Of a DNA stretch of 64,000 nucleotides, positions 46,305 to 59,627 are shown in pieces. The DNA comes from Centroberyx gerrardi (Eukaryota > Chordata > Actinopteri > Beryciformes > Berycidae), in NCBI RefSeq assembly GCF_048128805.1, contig NC_136000.1, positions 9,349,354-9,413,353 of the forward strand, in the 5' to 3' direction. Positions within the stretch are counted from its first letter, which is position 1. Each line of letters starts with the position of its first letter. The notes under the pieces were generated by a model that was given only the letters and a program-made list of their open reading frames with translations, searched no databases and was not told where the DNA came from. The position numbers and the translations under genes are program-made.

Positions 46305-47397
46305 ACAGATTGAGTGAGAGATCATGTACGATACAGCATAAAAACTTTGTGGAAATGTTGGATATGGGGCAAAGAATTACTGATCAATTTTTCACACCGA
46401 TTGGCCAAAGGGGAGCGTGGCGGTGGATGTGGCTTCTCATAAAAAGGCAAGTAACTTCAGAATGGATTCACATAACACCATCAAACTTTGTGGCCTATCA
46501 GCAGACATAAGAAGCGACAAAGCCTCCATTATTGGCCCAATCAAACAACACTGGAGAGCTCATTTCTGGTTTGGACATAAATTTGGTCCAGTGCTAGAAG
46601 GGCAGCCCTAATGGCCACTGAACAGATATAAAGCTGATTGGCCAAGCTAAAATGCTTAAAGGTCCCATAATCTACACTTCCCAATGTTTTATTTTATGTC
46701 TTGAGGTCCATTCAAAGCTGTTTATGTGGTGTCATGTACCAAAAACATTCTCAATCCATTTTAAACGTTAATTTTCCAGCATCTCTCTGAGCCTTGCCAA
46801 GAACAGGCTGTTCTGTCTTTAAGGCTCATTAATATTAACGACCCTCTGTTCTGATTGGCTAACCATTTCAAGAGTGAACCGTGAGACACCACACTACAGA
46901 CCCAGCAGAAGAGGCAGCGACAGGAAGGAAAAACTCTCCGGTAACAAACAAACAACAAACCGCTTTGTAAAAAAAAACACTTTGTTAGCCTATTTTCTTA
47001 CAAAAATGATAATGAGCGAACCTTTGTGACGCCACAAAGTTACTGAAGTCCAAACGGCTCGTTTAGAGGCTCGGTTTTCTAATATGGATTGTGTGGATTT
47101 AGTTGCCGACCGTGTGTTTTGATATGTTCACCATGTTTAGATAGCACATCCATCTCCTTTATAATCATAGAGGCACGATATGGGACCTTTAAAAGTGGCT
47201 AGAATCTGAACAGGCAGATCTCCCATTTCAGGTCCAGTCATGAAAATGTGAGCATCTCCTGATGTGAAACAAGTTGGTAATGGGGCATGGAAGAAATTAT
47301 TAACTTTTGGTGAAAATCTGACATACGAACTGGCATATATTGACAATTGCATATAGCGTTGGCGGAGGTATACGCTCTACTGAGTGTTATCTAGTTA
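46305..47397 (+). mobile_element. Dispersed repeat with GGCGGAGG end, copy 3, interrupted
   Basis: The blocks 'AAAACTTTGTGGAAATGTTG', 'GGCCCAATCAAACAACACTG', 'AGAAGGGCAGCCCTAATGG', 'CAGGTCCAGTCATGAAAATG' and the end 'GGCGGAGGTATACGCTCTAC' match copy 2 at 6.7-7.3 kb in order. Between about 46656 and 47192 this copy is split by a separate TTAA-flanked element, so this insertion is older than that one. Confidence 0.7.
46656..47192. mobile_element. TTAA-flanked nested element (piggyBac/Kolobok-type target)
   Basis: The inverted ends are AGGTCCCATA (46660-46669) and TATGGGACCT (47179-47188), and each is bordered by TTAA (46656-46659 and 47189-47192). A TTAA duplication is the hallmark of piggyBac- and Kolobok-type transposases. 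The interior, about 520 bp, is not homologous to the surrounding repeat and has no transposase frame, so it is non-autonomous. The uninterrupted sister copy at about 7085 shows the pre-insertion arrangement. Confidence 0.82.
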
Positions 47398-47399
47398 GA

Positions 47400-49800
47400 A
47401 TTAGAATTGGGCAAAGAAAAATCATTCAACAACAATCTCCACTGCTCAACAATTACTTACAACTAGCAAGTCAAAATTGTCTGTCAGTGTCCAGTGCTGA
47501 TTTGTTTCATTTTTATTTTCGTTTGGGTCTAATCATGTTCTGTAATTAGTATTTGTTGTGTGTTGGATGTCTTTCAAATCTTAAAAATACAGGCAAGGCC
47601 AGTGGGTTTAAATAAAAGCAGCTGTGCTGACGTTTTCATTATGTTATTGAGGTCCAGGTTGCATAACTGCCATGCATGGTTTTGCACGATTATAAACCTT
47701 AATGCCCTGTTTACTGAAGCATCCATATATCACCTGCCACGAGGGCAAACGAGAACACGTAACCCTACATAAAAACTTACATAACCAATGAGTTATAGGT
47801 AGCCTCAGTGGAGTCCTGGTCTGTGTCTTCTGCCCATGAACTGATTCATAAAGTAAATAGATAATGAAATTTATAGGACTGATGTTGTCCAGTAGATAAA
47901 CAGACTTGTGCTTGTAACAAGACAAATTCCCACTTCATCTGAGTGAGTTAACACTCTGGAGGAGAAGGTGAAGTGAGGTGCTGGCCTCTGACCTTTACAG
48001 TCTCTTTCTTTTAGAAGTATTCTCAAATACTCTCGGGCGCTCAGATTTGATATTTGGACGCTATGAATCTTTTCCATATGCACAGTATGGGGTTCTGTCA
48101 AGGAAAGAGCCTGGTGGACTGAAGTGGTCTTGTAATGGATGGAGTGTTATACAAGAAGACAGAACATGGAAAGCATGCATGCTAGCTATGCAGTTTCGTA
48201 AGACCAAACATTCCTTGTTCAAAAGCACAAGACTATACTGCTGACATAAACAGTATGGAAAGTCCTAAATCATTTGCACTTCACTGTCAATGAACTTTTA
48301 GAAACTTTTTATTTCGTAACACTGAGGGTTAAACATCACGTTCCTTAGTGATTCAATCCACAAACGATGTCTCAACTGTGAGTGATAGACTTGACATTCA
48401 ACAAAATCTTTTTCATTCACCTTGTGCATATAAATTGAAAATTAAAGTGAACTGGGGAAGAGTTTGGCAGGTAAGGGAAAAAGAATGTTGTGAATTTCAC
48501 ATTGGATGCCATTCTTGCACATTTATCAAGCTACATATTCCAATTAAAAATCTGTTATGAAGAAGAAAGGCGTATTATCTAAGAATGCTGTCTCATATAA
48601 TAACTTTGAGTCACGCAAGCTCCTTAACTCTGTATCCCCAAGGCAAAGAAGAAGAAAGTCCCAGAGAGTCTGACGAGAACTTAGGGAGCCCTAAAGCCCG
48701 TGAGTAATGGTTAAACATCACGGAAATGATTTAGAGTGACTACTTCGGCTACTGGAGACACAACACGCATTCCCATGATTCCCGGGCCCCAGGCATACGG
48801 TCCACGCGGTCGACGCTGAGCAGACTCCGCAGGTTGTGTGTCTAATGAAACAAGCCGACCCTGGAGCTGTAATAACAGAGCAGCACGTCTCCAATCAACC
48901 TCCCCCAAAAAACAGAACATGAGCGTGAACCGGGGGTGGGGGGGGGGGAGCCATCCGCTGTGCTGCCCAGGTTCCCCCAGGACAAGACTGGCTGTTCCAG
49001 AGTAGCCACACAGGGGGGGATCAAAAACAAGCCAGGTCTACACAGACACAGACACATACAGTCAAAAAAATACTCAAACACATCCTCCCTCCACACGCAG
49101 GCATGCAGACACAGATGCAAAAACACAGGCATAATATCCTCACCCTCCTGCAGAGCCGCCAAAACAACAAGAGCCCCCATGGGAAGAAGCTGTTTGGGTG
49201 GGCGACATCAGAAATTTCCCTCGCACTGGTTCCGATGGGAAGATTAGCGCACCATGACACAGGGATAACTGGGGACACTTAATTATTCCAGTAAGCCAGC
49301 TCAGCCGGCCAGCAGGAAATTTTTCGGGCCGGGGTTCCTGTGTGAACCGGAGCTTCAGGTTGCACCGGTCACCACAGGGGCCATCGGAAATGAACTAGAG
49401 CAAATCTGGACAGTGTCATTCAAATGGAAATAAAGATAACTACTCTCACTATCACCACATGGATCAGATGGGCTAAATAGCTGCCGGATGCCCACAGCCA
49501 TTTGGCAATTATGTGCTTTCGCAATGGAGAGCGATTTAGTTTATTATGGGTCACTTGGAAACCGCGGTGGCGTCACTCAAGATGCTCAGGCACAGAACCT
49601 CTAAACAAGTGTGCAATGAGACTGGAGGGATGCCTGAACAAGAAACGATATGAGAGAGAGCAAGAGACAGACAGAGAGAGAGAAGGATGTGCAAGACGTG
49701 AAATTCAGAGATGAAGGTGAAGAGTGTAGAGGCTAGTTGGCAACACTGTCAAGCGAAAAACTGCCATGGCAGTGGAGGGATTTGAAGACATCAAAAAAGG
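47400..49800. other. Gene-free stretch
   Basis: No gene is supported. Positions 48760-49400 are richer in GC than the average and hold several overlapping ORFs (48842-49180 -, 48936-49247 +) whose content is set by runs of G/C and CACA. This region could hold conserved non-coding sequence upstream of the receptor gene, which cannot be judged from one genome. Confidence 0.4.
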
Positions 49801-49849
49801 GCGAGCAGGGTGAACTTGGTTGCAAACAGAATGAATGAAAGTGAAACTT

Positions 49850-50500
<651 letters not shown>

Positions 50501-50503
<3 letters not shown>

Positions 50504-51111
50504 GTTAGAACAACTAAAGCGTTGCCTTGTTCAGAAATTATGACCAGCCATATTTGGTCTATGAATGGAAGGTCCCTTCAGTTTGATATTTGACTTTGAA
50601 TAACAAGTGCTTAGCCTGAGTAAATCCAGCATCATCCTCCTTTGAGAACAGCACTTCAGACAAAGCACTTTACACAGCTCATATGTGTTTTTGTTGCACA
50701 AGGCCTAGAGCAGCTGAGGTGAAAACACAAACTACTTCAAAACCAACATTCCAGTCTCTCGGTCAATAAATAGCAGCAGTAACTTCAAGTGCCGTGTTAT
50801 TGCAGTTAACATTTTCACACGAGATTGAACTGATCTTGCAGCTGGAGGTGGCTTTAATTCAAGCTTAACTGAACTGAAAATAGACCCAAAATATCTTTTA
50901 CAATTATTCACCCAATTCAATTCACTCAACACATTCAAATCTGTATGGTTTATTTTTTTCTGTGATTTCGCAATGCTTCCTTTTGGGTCACTTTTTTTTA
51001 CACAAGATAGGAAAAAACTCGACTTGTAAATATTATGCTAAGAGGGGTGGGAACTGCGCTAACAATTTGGTGTTGTGGAGGTTGTGTCCACCTCGGGGGA
51101 GGGTTTGGCTG
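50501..51111. other. Gene-free stretch upstream of the receptor gene
   Basis: No repeat or gene is identified. Two T runs lie at about 50950-50999. The sequence is a plausible distal promoter region by position only. Confidence 0.4.
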
Positions 51112-51493
51112 TACACTGCAAAAAAATAATATCCATCATACAAGTCATTTATTTATTTTTCTAGTACTGAATCTTAAAATTAGCCTTTTCTTAAAACAAG
51201 TGAAAAAATATGCCAGTGGGGAGAGATAATTTCACTTGTTTTCAAAGCATCTGATTTAAGAAAAAAAAAGGCACATTCCTCTATCAACATAATTTCACTT
51301 ATTCAAGAAGATTCTTGAAACGATTAAATTTGCATTTGAAACAAATCAAATTATCCAACCTATTAGCAATTTTGTTCACTTGTGTAATGTCCGAGTGAGC
51401 GCACATTAGATTTATTTTAAGAAAAATATGTTTTTAAGACTGAACACTACACCAGTTGACTCCTTAAGGATGGCCTATTTTTTTTGCAGTGTA
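51112..51493. mobile_element. TA-flanked MITE carrying a heat-shock-element motif, upstream of avpr1a
   Basis: The inverted ends TACACTGCAAAAAAAT (51112-51127) and ATTTTTTTTGCAGTGTA (to 51493) define a 380-bp element. TA at each border suits a Tc1/mariner-type target site. Near the middle, 51302-51319 reads TTCAAGAAGATTCTTGAA, four perfectly phased alternating nGAAn units. The right end lies about 180 bp before the receptor start codon, so the element sits in the proximal promoter or 5' UTR. A truncated relative lies in the receptor intron. Confidence 0.78.
51302..51319. promoter_or_regulatory. Perfect four-unit heat shock element sequence
   Basis: TTCAAGAAGATTCTTGAA fits the HSF1 consensus TTCnnGAAnnTTCnnGAA at every defined base. 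It is contributed by the MITE around it. Function is not shown by sequence alone. Confidence 0.55.
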
Positions 51494-51674
51494 TCCGCTT
51501 TACGCACACGCTGTCTGAAATTTGATTCGAGTTTAAAAAGCACCAGCAGCAGCCACAAGCCAGAGACCACTGAGTCCTGTCCTTTCAGCATCAGGTAGCT
51601 CCATATAGGGAGAGGAGAGGCACTTCGCAGCCCCTCTGGCTCTATCTGGGTAAAGCGCACAGAGGGGCAGTGCC

Positions 51675-53705
51675 ATGCACACTCCTGACCATGCGCTGCT
51701 CCTGAGCGGAGTGAACCAGTCTCAGATTTTCAGTCCCACTTATGACCCGACGATGGGGACACCTGACAACCACACCGTCCACCCCAACGGAACCGACCCG
51801 TTTGCCAGAAACGAAGAGGTGGCCAAAATCGAAATCACGGTCCTGAGCATCACCTTCGTGGTCGCTGTGATCGGGAATGTGAGCGTGCTGCTGGCAATGT
51901 ACAACACCAAGAAAAAGATGTCTCGGATGCACCTTTTCATCAAGCACCTCAGCCTGGCCGACTTGGTGGTCGCCTTCTTCCAGGTGCTGCCGCAGCTCTT
52001 CTGGGAGATCACCTACCGCTTCTACGGGCCAGACTTCCTCTGCAGGATAGTCAAGCACCTTCAGGTGATGGGCATGTTCGCGTCCACCTACATGATGGTG
52101 ATGATGACCGTGGACCGCTACATCGCCATCTGCCACCCTCTGAAGACCCTCCAGCAGCCCACCAAGCGCTCCTACATCATGATCGTCTCCACGTGGATGT
52201 GCAGCCTGGTGCTCAGCTTGCCTCAGTACTTCATCTTCTCCCTGAGCGAGATCAAGAACGGCTCGGACGTCTACGACTGCTGGGGCCACTTCATCGAGCC
52301 GTGGGGCGTCAAGGCGTACATCACCTGGATAACCTTGGGCATCTTCCTCGTCCCCGTGGCCATTCTCATGATCTGCTACGGGTTCATCTGCCACAGCATA
52401 TGGAAAAATATCAAATACAAGACTAGGAAAACAACGGCGGGCGCTGCGGCCAAGAACGGGCTGATTGGGAAGAATTCCGTCAGCAGCGTCACAACTATAT
52501 CAAGAGCCAAATTGAGGACAGTGAAAATGACTTTTGTGATCGTTTTGGCGTACATAGTGTGCTGGGCGCCGTTTTTTACAGTGCAGATGTGGTCGGTGTG
52601 GGATGAAAACTTCCAGTGGGATGGTGAGTAGTGGGGTGGTAATATTTGATGTTAAGTTGATCTCTAGTGAATTTTAAACTGTCACAGCGACCCGAATGAT
52701 ATAAAATGTAACAATAGAAGAACTGTGCACAGAAAGCCTTTGGTCATTTGCCACAAAATGGAAAACTGTGCGCAAACCTGAAAGAAATCCAATTGCGCAT
52801 CGCCATTACGCATGAGTTTACTTGTTACCAAAAACAAATAGATGCTCAAATATATTTCATTTGAACGAAGGTTATCAGAATTGAATTGTTTAATCTTATT
52901 TAGTGTCTAAATTCAGCCCAGTAAACAATACGTTTGCCATGTGTTGTGCAATGAGGGAATTCTGCAGCACTGGGGTTTCAGCCAGCGCAATTGATTTTTA
53001 CACTGTATAAAATGCCCGTCTTGAAAGTTATGTAGTCTTATAGGCCTATTCGGTATTAAATCTTATTTTTCTGATGATTTTCTGTGATAAACCTAATTCC
53101 TGTTGTTTCATTTTTTTTTTCTGGATACAGTGTCGGCTACCTGCAAGACTGAATTAGGCAAATCACTTCACTAGTATCAAGAAAATAGACACTTGATTCA
53201 AGAAGATTCTTGAAATAAGTTTGATTTGCACTGGAAACAAGTTACATTTTGTTGTTAATCTGGCATTTCTTTTCACTTGTATTAAGAAAAATAAGATGTT
53301 AAGTCTCAATATCAGACCAAATGACTTGGACATTTTTGCAGTGTAGGCTATACCAGATGTTTTGCGGGTTGATCATCGTTTTTCCCCTCCCTTCCCTCTC
53401 TCTCTCCTCTAGACTCTGAGAACACAGCAGTGACTCTGTCTGCGCTCCTTGCCAGTCTCAACAGCTGCTGTAACCCTTGGATATACATGATCTTCAGCGG
53501 TCATCTCCTCCAGGACTTTGCCCACTGCTTCTCCTGCTGTCGTAAAATGAACACTGATTTCAAGAAAGAGGACTCAGACAGCAGCATCCGAAGAACGACA
53601 CTATTGACTAAAATGACCAATCGGAGCCCTACGTGCAGCTCTGGCAACTGGAGAGAGCTGGACAACTCTCCCAAGTCCTCCATCCCGTCCATCCAAGCGG
53701 AGTAA
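51675..53705 (+). CDS. Arginine vasotocin/vasopressin V1a-type receptor (two exons)
   Basis: The coding sequence joins 51675-52623 and 53413-53705 (GATG|GTGAGT donor, CCTCTAG|ACT acceptor, split Asp codon) and gives 413 residues. It is a class A GPCR. The N-terminus has glycosylation sequons at N14, N32 and N38, and an Arg (R45) in RNEEVAKIE at the place of the ligand-contact Arg of mammalian V1a. It has '[16 protein letters not shown]' in TM2, DRYIAICHP after TM3, CWAPFF in TM6 and NPWIY in TM7. Palmitoylatable Cys lie in HCFSCC, with a Ser/Thr-rich tail (NRSPTCSSG). The length and the TM6-TM7 intron are those of the V1 receptor genes. Members bind vasotocin/vasopressin and act through Gq, phospholipase C and calcium at the plasma membrane. 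Wording such as '[16 protein letters not shown]' and '[11 protein letters not shown]' favours V1a over V1b, V2 or the oxytocin receptor. Which teleost paralogue (avpr1aa or avpr1ab) is undecided. A later in-frame Met at residue 27 is possible but would lose the first sequon. Confidence 0.95.
53150..53345. mobile_element. Truncated relative of the upstream MITE, in the avpr1a intron
   Basis: The right end ATTTTTGCAGTGTA (to 53345) and the interior match the element at 51112-51493: 'GATTCAAGAAGATTCTTGAA', then a related 'TTTGCACTGGAAACAA' stretch, then an AAGAAAAATA stretch. The left terminus is not recognisable. The same 18-bp heat-shock-type motif is preserved at 53197-53214. Confidence 0.7.
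53197..53214. promoter_or_regulatory. Second perfect heat shock element sequence (intronic)
   Basis: TTCAAGAAGATTCTTGAA is identical to 51302-51319 although the surrounding element copies have diverged. The match to TTCnnGAAnnTTCnnGAA is complete. Confidence 0.5.
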
Positions 53706-55640
53706 CGACCACAATCATTATTTATTGAGGTGGGAATGGAAACATGTTTGACAATGCCATCAAGGTACCACATATAAGCCCACTCCAACTATGGACACTA
53801 CTGAAAGTGACTGAAATGCCCCCAAGCCCCCATAAACCTTCAAGCAAATCAAGGTCTGGAAAAGTAAGAAAGAGAAGGAAATGTGGTGAAAATCAAATAT
53901 GTTCAATGAAGAACATGGATGACAAAATATGGACATATCTGCTGTGGAAATGTCCTAGATTCTCTGTACAATGTGCTTTTTCACATAACAGCCTCACCTG
54001 TAAATTGTAAAACATTAGGAAGGAAACTGAACTTGCCTAGTTCCATATTTTCATATCATGAAATTCCATGTATTTTTGTAAAAGCACTTGGTGTTGACAG
54101 CTATCGTCTTCTTTTTTTTTTTTCTTTTTTTAATTTTTTTTTAGTCCACTTGAAAATTCAAGTTAACTTTATGTGGCAGACCCAAGGAGTCAAAGAGACC
54201 AACATGATTTAATATTGCTGCCAATAAGTAGTTATAGAATACTGATGCTTTTAGTGTTGGCTGTGTAATCCCTGTAATGCCACTGGAAACCCATTCTAGC
54301 CAGACAAAGACTAAACTAGTTACATGGCTCCCCCAGGATGTGTTGTGGTGAGAACTATTCTTCCAGACCACATGTCTCTAAGTAACCATGGCAGCCACCT
54401 CTTCCTTTTGCTTAGCTTTTCATTTTGTTGGTTTTCTCAATAGTCAGAACCAAGACAAATGGATTTAAATGAAAATCATACCCATGCTTTGAACTGTTTC
54501 AAAAATCCATTGAGGTTTATGGTTAATAAATCAATATGATGTTGGGGTTTGGTAGGCTACATGGATAAATTGCTGCCTTGCGTGCATCCACATCTTTATC
54601 ATTTGTTAAAGGATTAATTTCATGTCGCAGCAGTCAGCCTTTGCCTAGCCTAAAAGAATGGCTTCAATTTATGTTAGACAGAGGCAGATGGGGATCCCAC
54701 TGAAAATAGTATTTACTTCCACACAGAGATGGGCATGTTGGGGTGGGGGTTTGCAGTCAAGTGGGATTGGCTACAGTTGGAGGAGTCTACATATAGAATA
54801 TGATAGACTCCTCCCATTGCTCCCACAAAAACAATGTTGGGGAAAAGCCCACACATTCCACACACACCACGTCAACACGCTTCCTGACTTTCTGACATCC
54901 TGCCCCACGGGGGTCGCTGATTGGGCTTCATTTACACTCCAGACATAAACAATTTGCTGTATATTAACACTATGTACCATGCCATTATGTTTGTCAGGCC
55001 GCGTTAAGAATTAAAATATATATATATGTATATTGAAATGTATTGAGAAATAGTTTTCTGATGTTTGAGTATACAGTATATTTGTACATAAAAGGTACTT
55101 TTCGATGTTGAAAATATCTGTAAATACGAGTAATTTATGTAAATCTGTTCAACATGAAATTGTATCCATCTGCCTTGGCTTGTGCACATTGAAAAGACTC
55201 AAAATATTATATAAATATATACGTATGTTGATGTACCGAACACTGCACTGGCTTTGTCTCCTACCTTCACAACCATGAACAAACACCATCTTTACAGAAG
55301 CTGACAGCGAGTGCTCAGAGCTACAGTATACAGTAAAAAGCCCTGTTTCCACAACACGCCTCCTTTTTAGCTGCAAGTGCAAAACAGATGCTTTTACAAA
55401 GCGCTCGTTATGCCTCCTGCAGTTGCTACACAACTGTTGAAAACATGGCAGTCCTTTCACTGAAAGTTGAGAATTTTTAATATGTCCCTCTCAGCGCACT
55501 AAGCACTAAAACCCTGCCAAGCTCTCAGCGCTGTTGGGAAAATGCAATAGTGTGACCTTTCCATTGAAAATAACAAGAAAAAGAAGACAGTTCTGTAGAG
55601 AGCGAGGTTCCTGGTCAACTCAGCACAGAGCATTTATAAG
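53706..55640 (+). other. Probable 3' UTR and downstream flank of avpr1a
   Basis: No further gene is seen. T-rich runs lie at 54110-54140 and an ATATAT run near 55016-55030. An AATAAA hexamer at about 54524 (GGTTAATAAATCAAT) is one possible poly(A) signal; others lie beyond 55.6 kb. Short ORFs on both strands lack domain content. Confidence 0.4.
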
Positions 55641-55645
55641 CCTTG

Positions 55646-56109
55646 AGCAACTGATAATGTAACAACTGATGGATGTTGTAAAACTTTGTCAAAATGTAAT
55701 AAAATGTCCTTTTAAATTGGCTGAAAATGTAACAAAAACTGTTAATGTAATACATTGCTGGATAATGAAATAATATCACATTATCACATTATGACTTAAT
55801 AAAGGGTGTAACATACTTTCAACTGATAATGCAATAATAATATTGATTGATAATGTACAAACTTGAGTTATTATTCTTATGAGTTATCAACTTATCGGTT
55901 AATATTATTATTACATCATCAGCTAAAAATGTTACACCCCTTATTAAGTCATAATTGCTGGTTAATGTAATAATGTGATGTTATTACTTTATCCAGCAAC
56001 TTACTGTTGTAAGTCTTTATTACAGTTTACACAGCCCATTTAGAGGAACATTTTAGTACATTTTATTAAGTTATTACCTTATCCATCGGTTATCACATTA
56101 TCAGTTGCT
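55646..56109. mobile_element. Fold-back (palindromic) MITE downstream of avpr1a
   Basis: The ends AGCAACTGATAATGT (55646-55660) and ACATTATCAGTTGCT (56095-56109) are exact reverse complements. The inner arms also pair, e.g. 'GACTTAATAAAGGGTGTAAC' near 55792 with 'GTTACACCCCTTATTAAGTC' near 55930. The element is AT-rich, non-coding and largely self-complementary along its length. Confidence 0.75.
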
Positions 56110-59085
56110 ACAAGCCTGTTGTATTGTTCTGAAAAGCTGGTGAGGAACAGTTTTCAAAGTTTTCCTCACCATAACTTTGAACTGTCCCAACCCCCTGCCT
56201 CCTCTATGGCTCATTTTATCTCTGACCCCCTGACCTCACACCACACGGGCCAGACATGCCTGGCAGTCCTATCGTAAAGATGTATGGGCAGAGAAGTCCT
56301 ACAGGACATTCTTTCTCTAGCTGTGATTGTGTCAAATGGGGCAAAATAAGCCGAGCCCTGCCATATCAGATAGTGTTGTCATTCTCTGGAATAAAAAGGA
56401 GGATAAAACAAGCAACTGGCAGCCATGGCCGGCATAAACTTGGTTCACTGGGGTCATGAGGCTACAGTCTCTAATTAGAGGGCAGTGTGGCAGGAATATC
56501 CCTGCAGGTCTGATGGACATATCTCAAATTCCCAGTCTAGCACCCACTCTGCATTGCATCAGGCATGCCAATCATCAAGCCAAATCATGGCTCTGAAAGT
56601 TTGCTTGGGCTAAGGTCACCAGTCAGAGTCTAGACTGAGCAAATATTAAGAAGTCGGAGCTTGAGGTTCTCCAGAGATATTGGCAAACAGCATGTAATTC
56701 CAGTGAAGTTGTTGGAAAACAGACATATCATATTATAAGGATCATAAAAGCATGGTCATGGAATATTTGCTTTGAATTTAATGCCATATATCTTCCACCG
56801 AGCTGACTGAATTTACCGATGGTGAACATAGTTGGGTTCCTTCTATTCGCTGCTACATCTCTCTGCAAAATAAAATGTATTTCCTCTGCCAGTGACAAAG
56901 CATCAGTTTCATCATTGGTTTCCTCTGTACATTCATCCATTTTTACTTTGTGACAACACAATACAAAAGAAATTCAGTTGCTACTCCACGACCGAGCCTC
57001 TCATTCATAACAACTAGATTCTGAGCAGATGAGATGAATGCAGAAACAAAGATAAATGGATCTGACAGAGGTCTGTGAAGTGCTTACATTTCCTCAGGAA
57101 CAAAGCCCTCCATACCCTTTGTGTGTTTTATGTATGGGATACCTCGGGCAAAAACAGAGGTGGAGGGAAGTGCCTTGTTGAAAAAAACAAAAAAACAAGC
57201 AGAACAGATCAGAGATACGAGCAGCACAAGCATGGGAGCTCGAACTTCTCTCAGGCATGAAACACAACTTCAAGCAGTTTGTTGTTTACTGGCAAACCCC
57301 TCCACCTTGCAAGCGTCTTAAAAAACTGAAAGAACGGCAGTGCTAACAGAGAAATACTGTCTTCCATCAAGAGGGATGATGCCTGGGACATCGCTGAGAT
57401 TGTTTAGATTATGAAACCTTCTGGTCATGTGAGACAAGCTCCAAGAAGATGCATGCCAATTTTTCTGCTTCCATACTTAGTAGGTAAACAACCTCCACTG
57501 CGTTTTCCTTACAGGAAACAAGTCCTGTCCTCTGTTACTGTCTGGACAATTGTGTCCAGCGTTGTCTTCCCTTCACCTTACACCCCGGCCTTCCCTTCAC
57601 ACAGTACAGAAACGGTTATTGGAAGGCCACTTTAAGCTAAACAGGCTAAAAAAAAAAAAGTCAGGGAAATGTTTAGAACTGACAATTGTGGATTAGACAT
57701 CAACAAGTCTTTAATACAGGAAGTTCCTCCAGCACCCTGGTGGTCTTGTGATCAGAGGACCTTGATGAGACCAGGCTCTCTCGCAGCATGTCTTCCTCCT
57801 CTCCACGCAGCCTCCCTCTTCCTGCTCTATTGTTCTGCTTCAGTTGTCCTTAAAAAATAACACGCATATCTATTTACCATCAGCATTTTTAATTACTCCC
57901 CAGCGGTCATACAGTTTATATAAACAAGCATGTTTAAACAAGCCATTACACAAAATTTGGATTAGATGAAAATGGGTCCCAAAAAATTCTCTGTAGAAAT
58001 TGCGAAATCCCAAATCTTGACAATGTAAGGAAGGCAGAACAAAATGCTCCAGGTTAGGTTAGTCTAACAACACTACACTTTGGTTGATAAGCCTATACAA
58101 AATGGCCCACAACACCAGTTTTGGCTCGCAAGAAATATAATCTTGAAAATGTGGGTCCCTCTGAGGAAGAGTTAGATAACCACTGCTATCTAGCTCATCC
58201 AAGTTCTCTTCAACCGTTATCTGTCCAGAGAAGGTTTGCTCAGCATGGTCTTTTTTCAGCCAATGCATTGCTTGCCATCCATACTGTTTGCTTCCCAAAA
58301 CCTGTGTGTAGCTGTGACTCTATTGTCTACCGGCAGTCTCAACTGTCAGCGTATTCTTTGCTCAGCACCGTGTCCATAAGTTATTGTTTCCTAGAAGCAA
58401 GGGCTTCAGATTCCTGGAAGGCTGTCCGACTTTGCAGAAAATACTGAACCGCATCCAATGTTACGCAAGTCAGGCAAGAATGATGCCTTCTGCCCTTTGA
58501 GTTGCAGGCAATCAGAAATGAAGAACAGCTGGTATTAGAGATTTGAACCAACGACATATTTATTGAAAACATACGTTCATAGGAATATAATTGATCAAAG
58601 TCTACCCGATAAGGTATAATTGCGCATCTGTGCTTTACATGTTGTTTACGGAGGCTGTGAAGTGACACGCTAGGTTTTTCACAGAAGCGGAAAGGCCATA
58701 GGAAAAGTTTATTAATCAAAAACAGGCTTTGATGTGCCTTTGGATCACAGCATGAAGTCCTATGTAGGCTGCACACAGATGATTGGCTTTCTCTGTGAGC
58801 CTAAAAGCCAGGTGGGAATCAAAGGCAGTGAGCGAGCTGAGATAGAGGCTGCTGGACCTGCTATCTGCTCCCACAGCCAGCCTCTGTTCATCACCCCGGG
58901 CTTCAAAAACAGAGTTCAGAGACCATGTGTGAAACCAAACCTATAACTGAAGTAGTACATTCCTGGATACCTGACAGGCATAAGTTCAACAATGTCATTT
59001 AGTACTTTTATCCACAGCGGATACACATATATATAAATATATTTACACAAAGTTTTCAAAGTTTTATTATTTGTGATATAAGTAA
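56110..59085. other. Gene-free stretch
   Basis: No gene is supported. ORFs of up to 131 codons (58381-58776 -, 58121-58447 +) overlap in antiparallel and show no recognisable domain, and no paired splice sites were found. Confidence 0.45.
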
Positions 59086-59140
59086 CTCTCTCTCTCTCTC
59101 TGCCTCTCTCTCTCTCACACACACACACCTACCACCTCTC

Positions 59141-59209
<69 letters not shown>

Positions 59210-59289
59210 GCCTCTCTCTCTCTCACACACACACACCCACCACCTCTCTCTCTCTGTCTCTCTCTGTCTCTCTCTCTCACACACACACC

Positions 59290-59350
<61 letters not shown>

Positions 59351-59418
59351 GCCACCTCTGTCTCTCTCTGTCTCCCTCTCTCACACACACACCACCTCTC
59401 TCTCTCTCTCTCTGTCTC

Positions 59419-59457
<39 letters not shown>

Positions 59458-59570
59458 CTCACTCTCACTCTCTTTCTCTTACACACACACCACCTCTCTC
59501 TCTCGGTCTCTCTCTGTCTCTCTTTCTCTTACACACACACCACCTCTCTCTCTCTGTCTCTCTCTGTCTC

Positions 59571-59627
<57 letters not shown>

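Larger units (their letters stand above)
52624..53412 (+). other. avpr1a intron between TM6 and TM7
   Basis: The intron is 789 bp, GTGAGT to a long pyrimidine tract (CCTCCCTTCCCTCTCTCTCT) and CTCTAG. It contains the truncated MITE at about 53150-53345 near its 3' end. The ORF extension past 52623 in frame (GE-stop) is intronic. Confidence 0.92.

Noticed and set aside
51642..52394. 250-codon minus-strand frame over avpr1a exon 1
   Set aside because: Antisense shadow of the GPCR exon, with a His/Asp/Val-rich composition typical of antisense frames and no domain.
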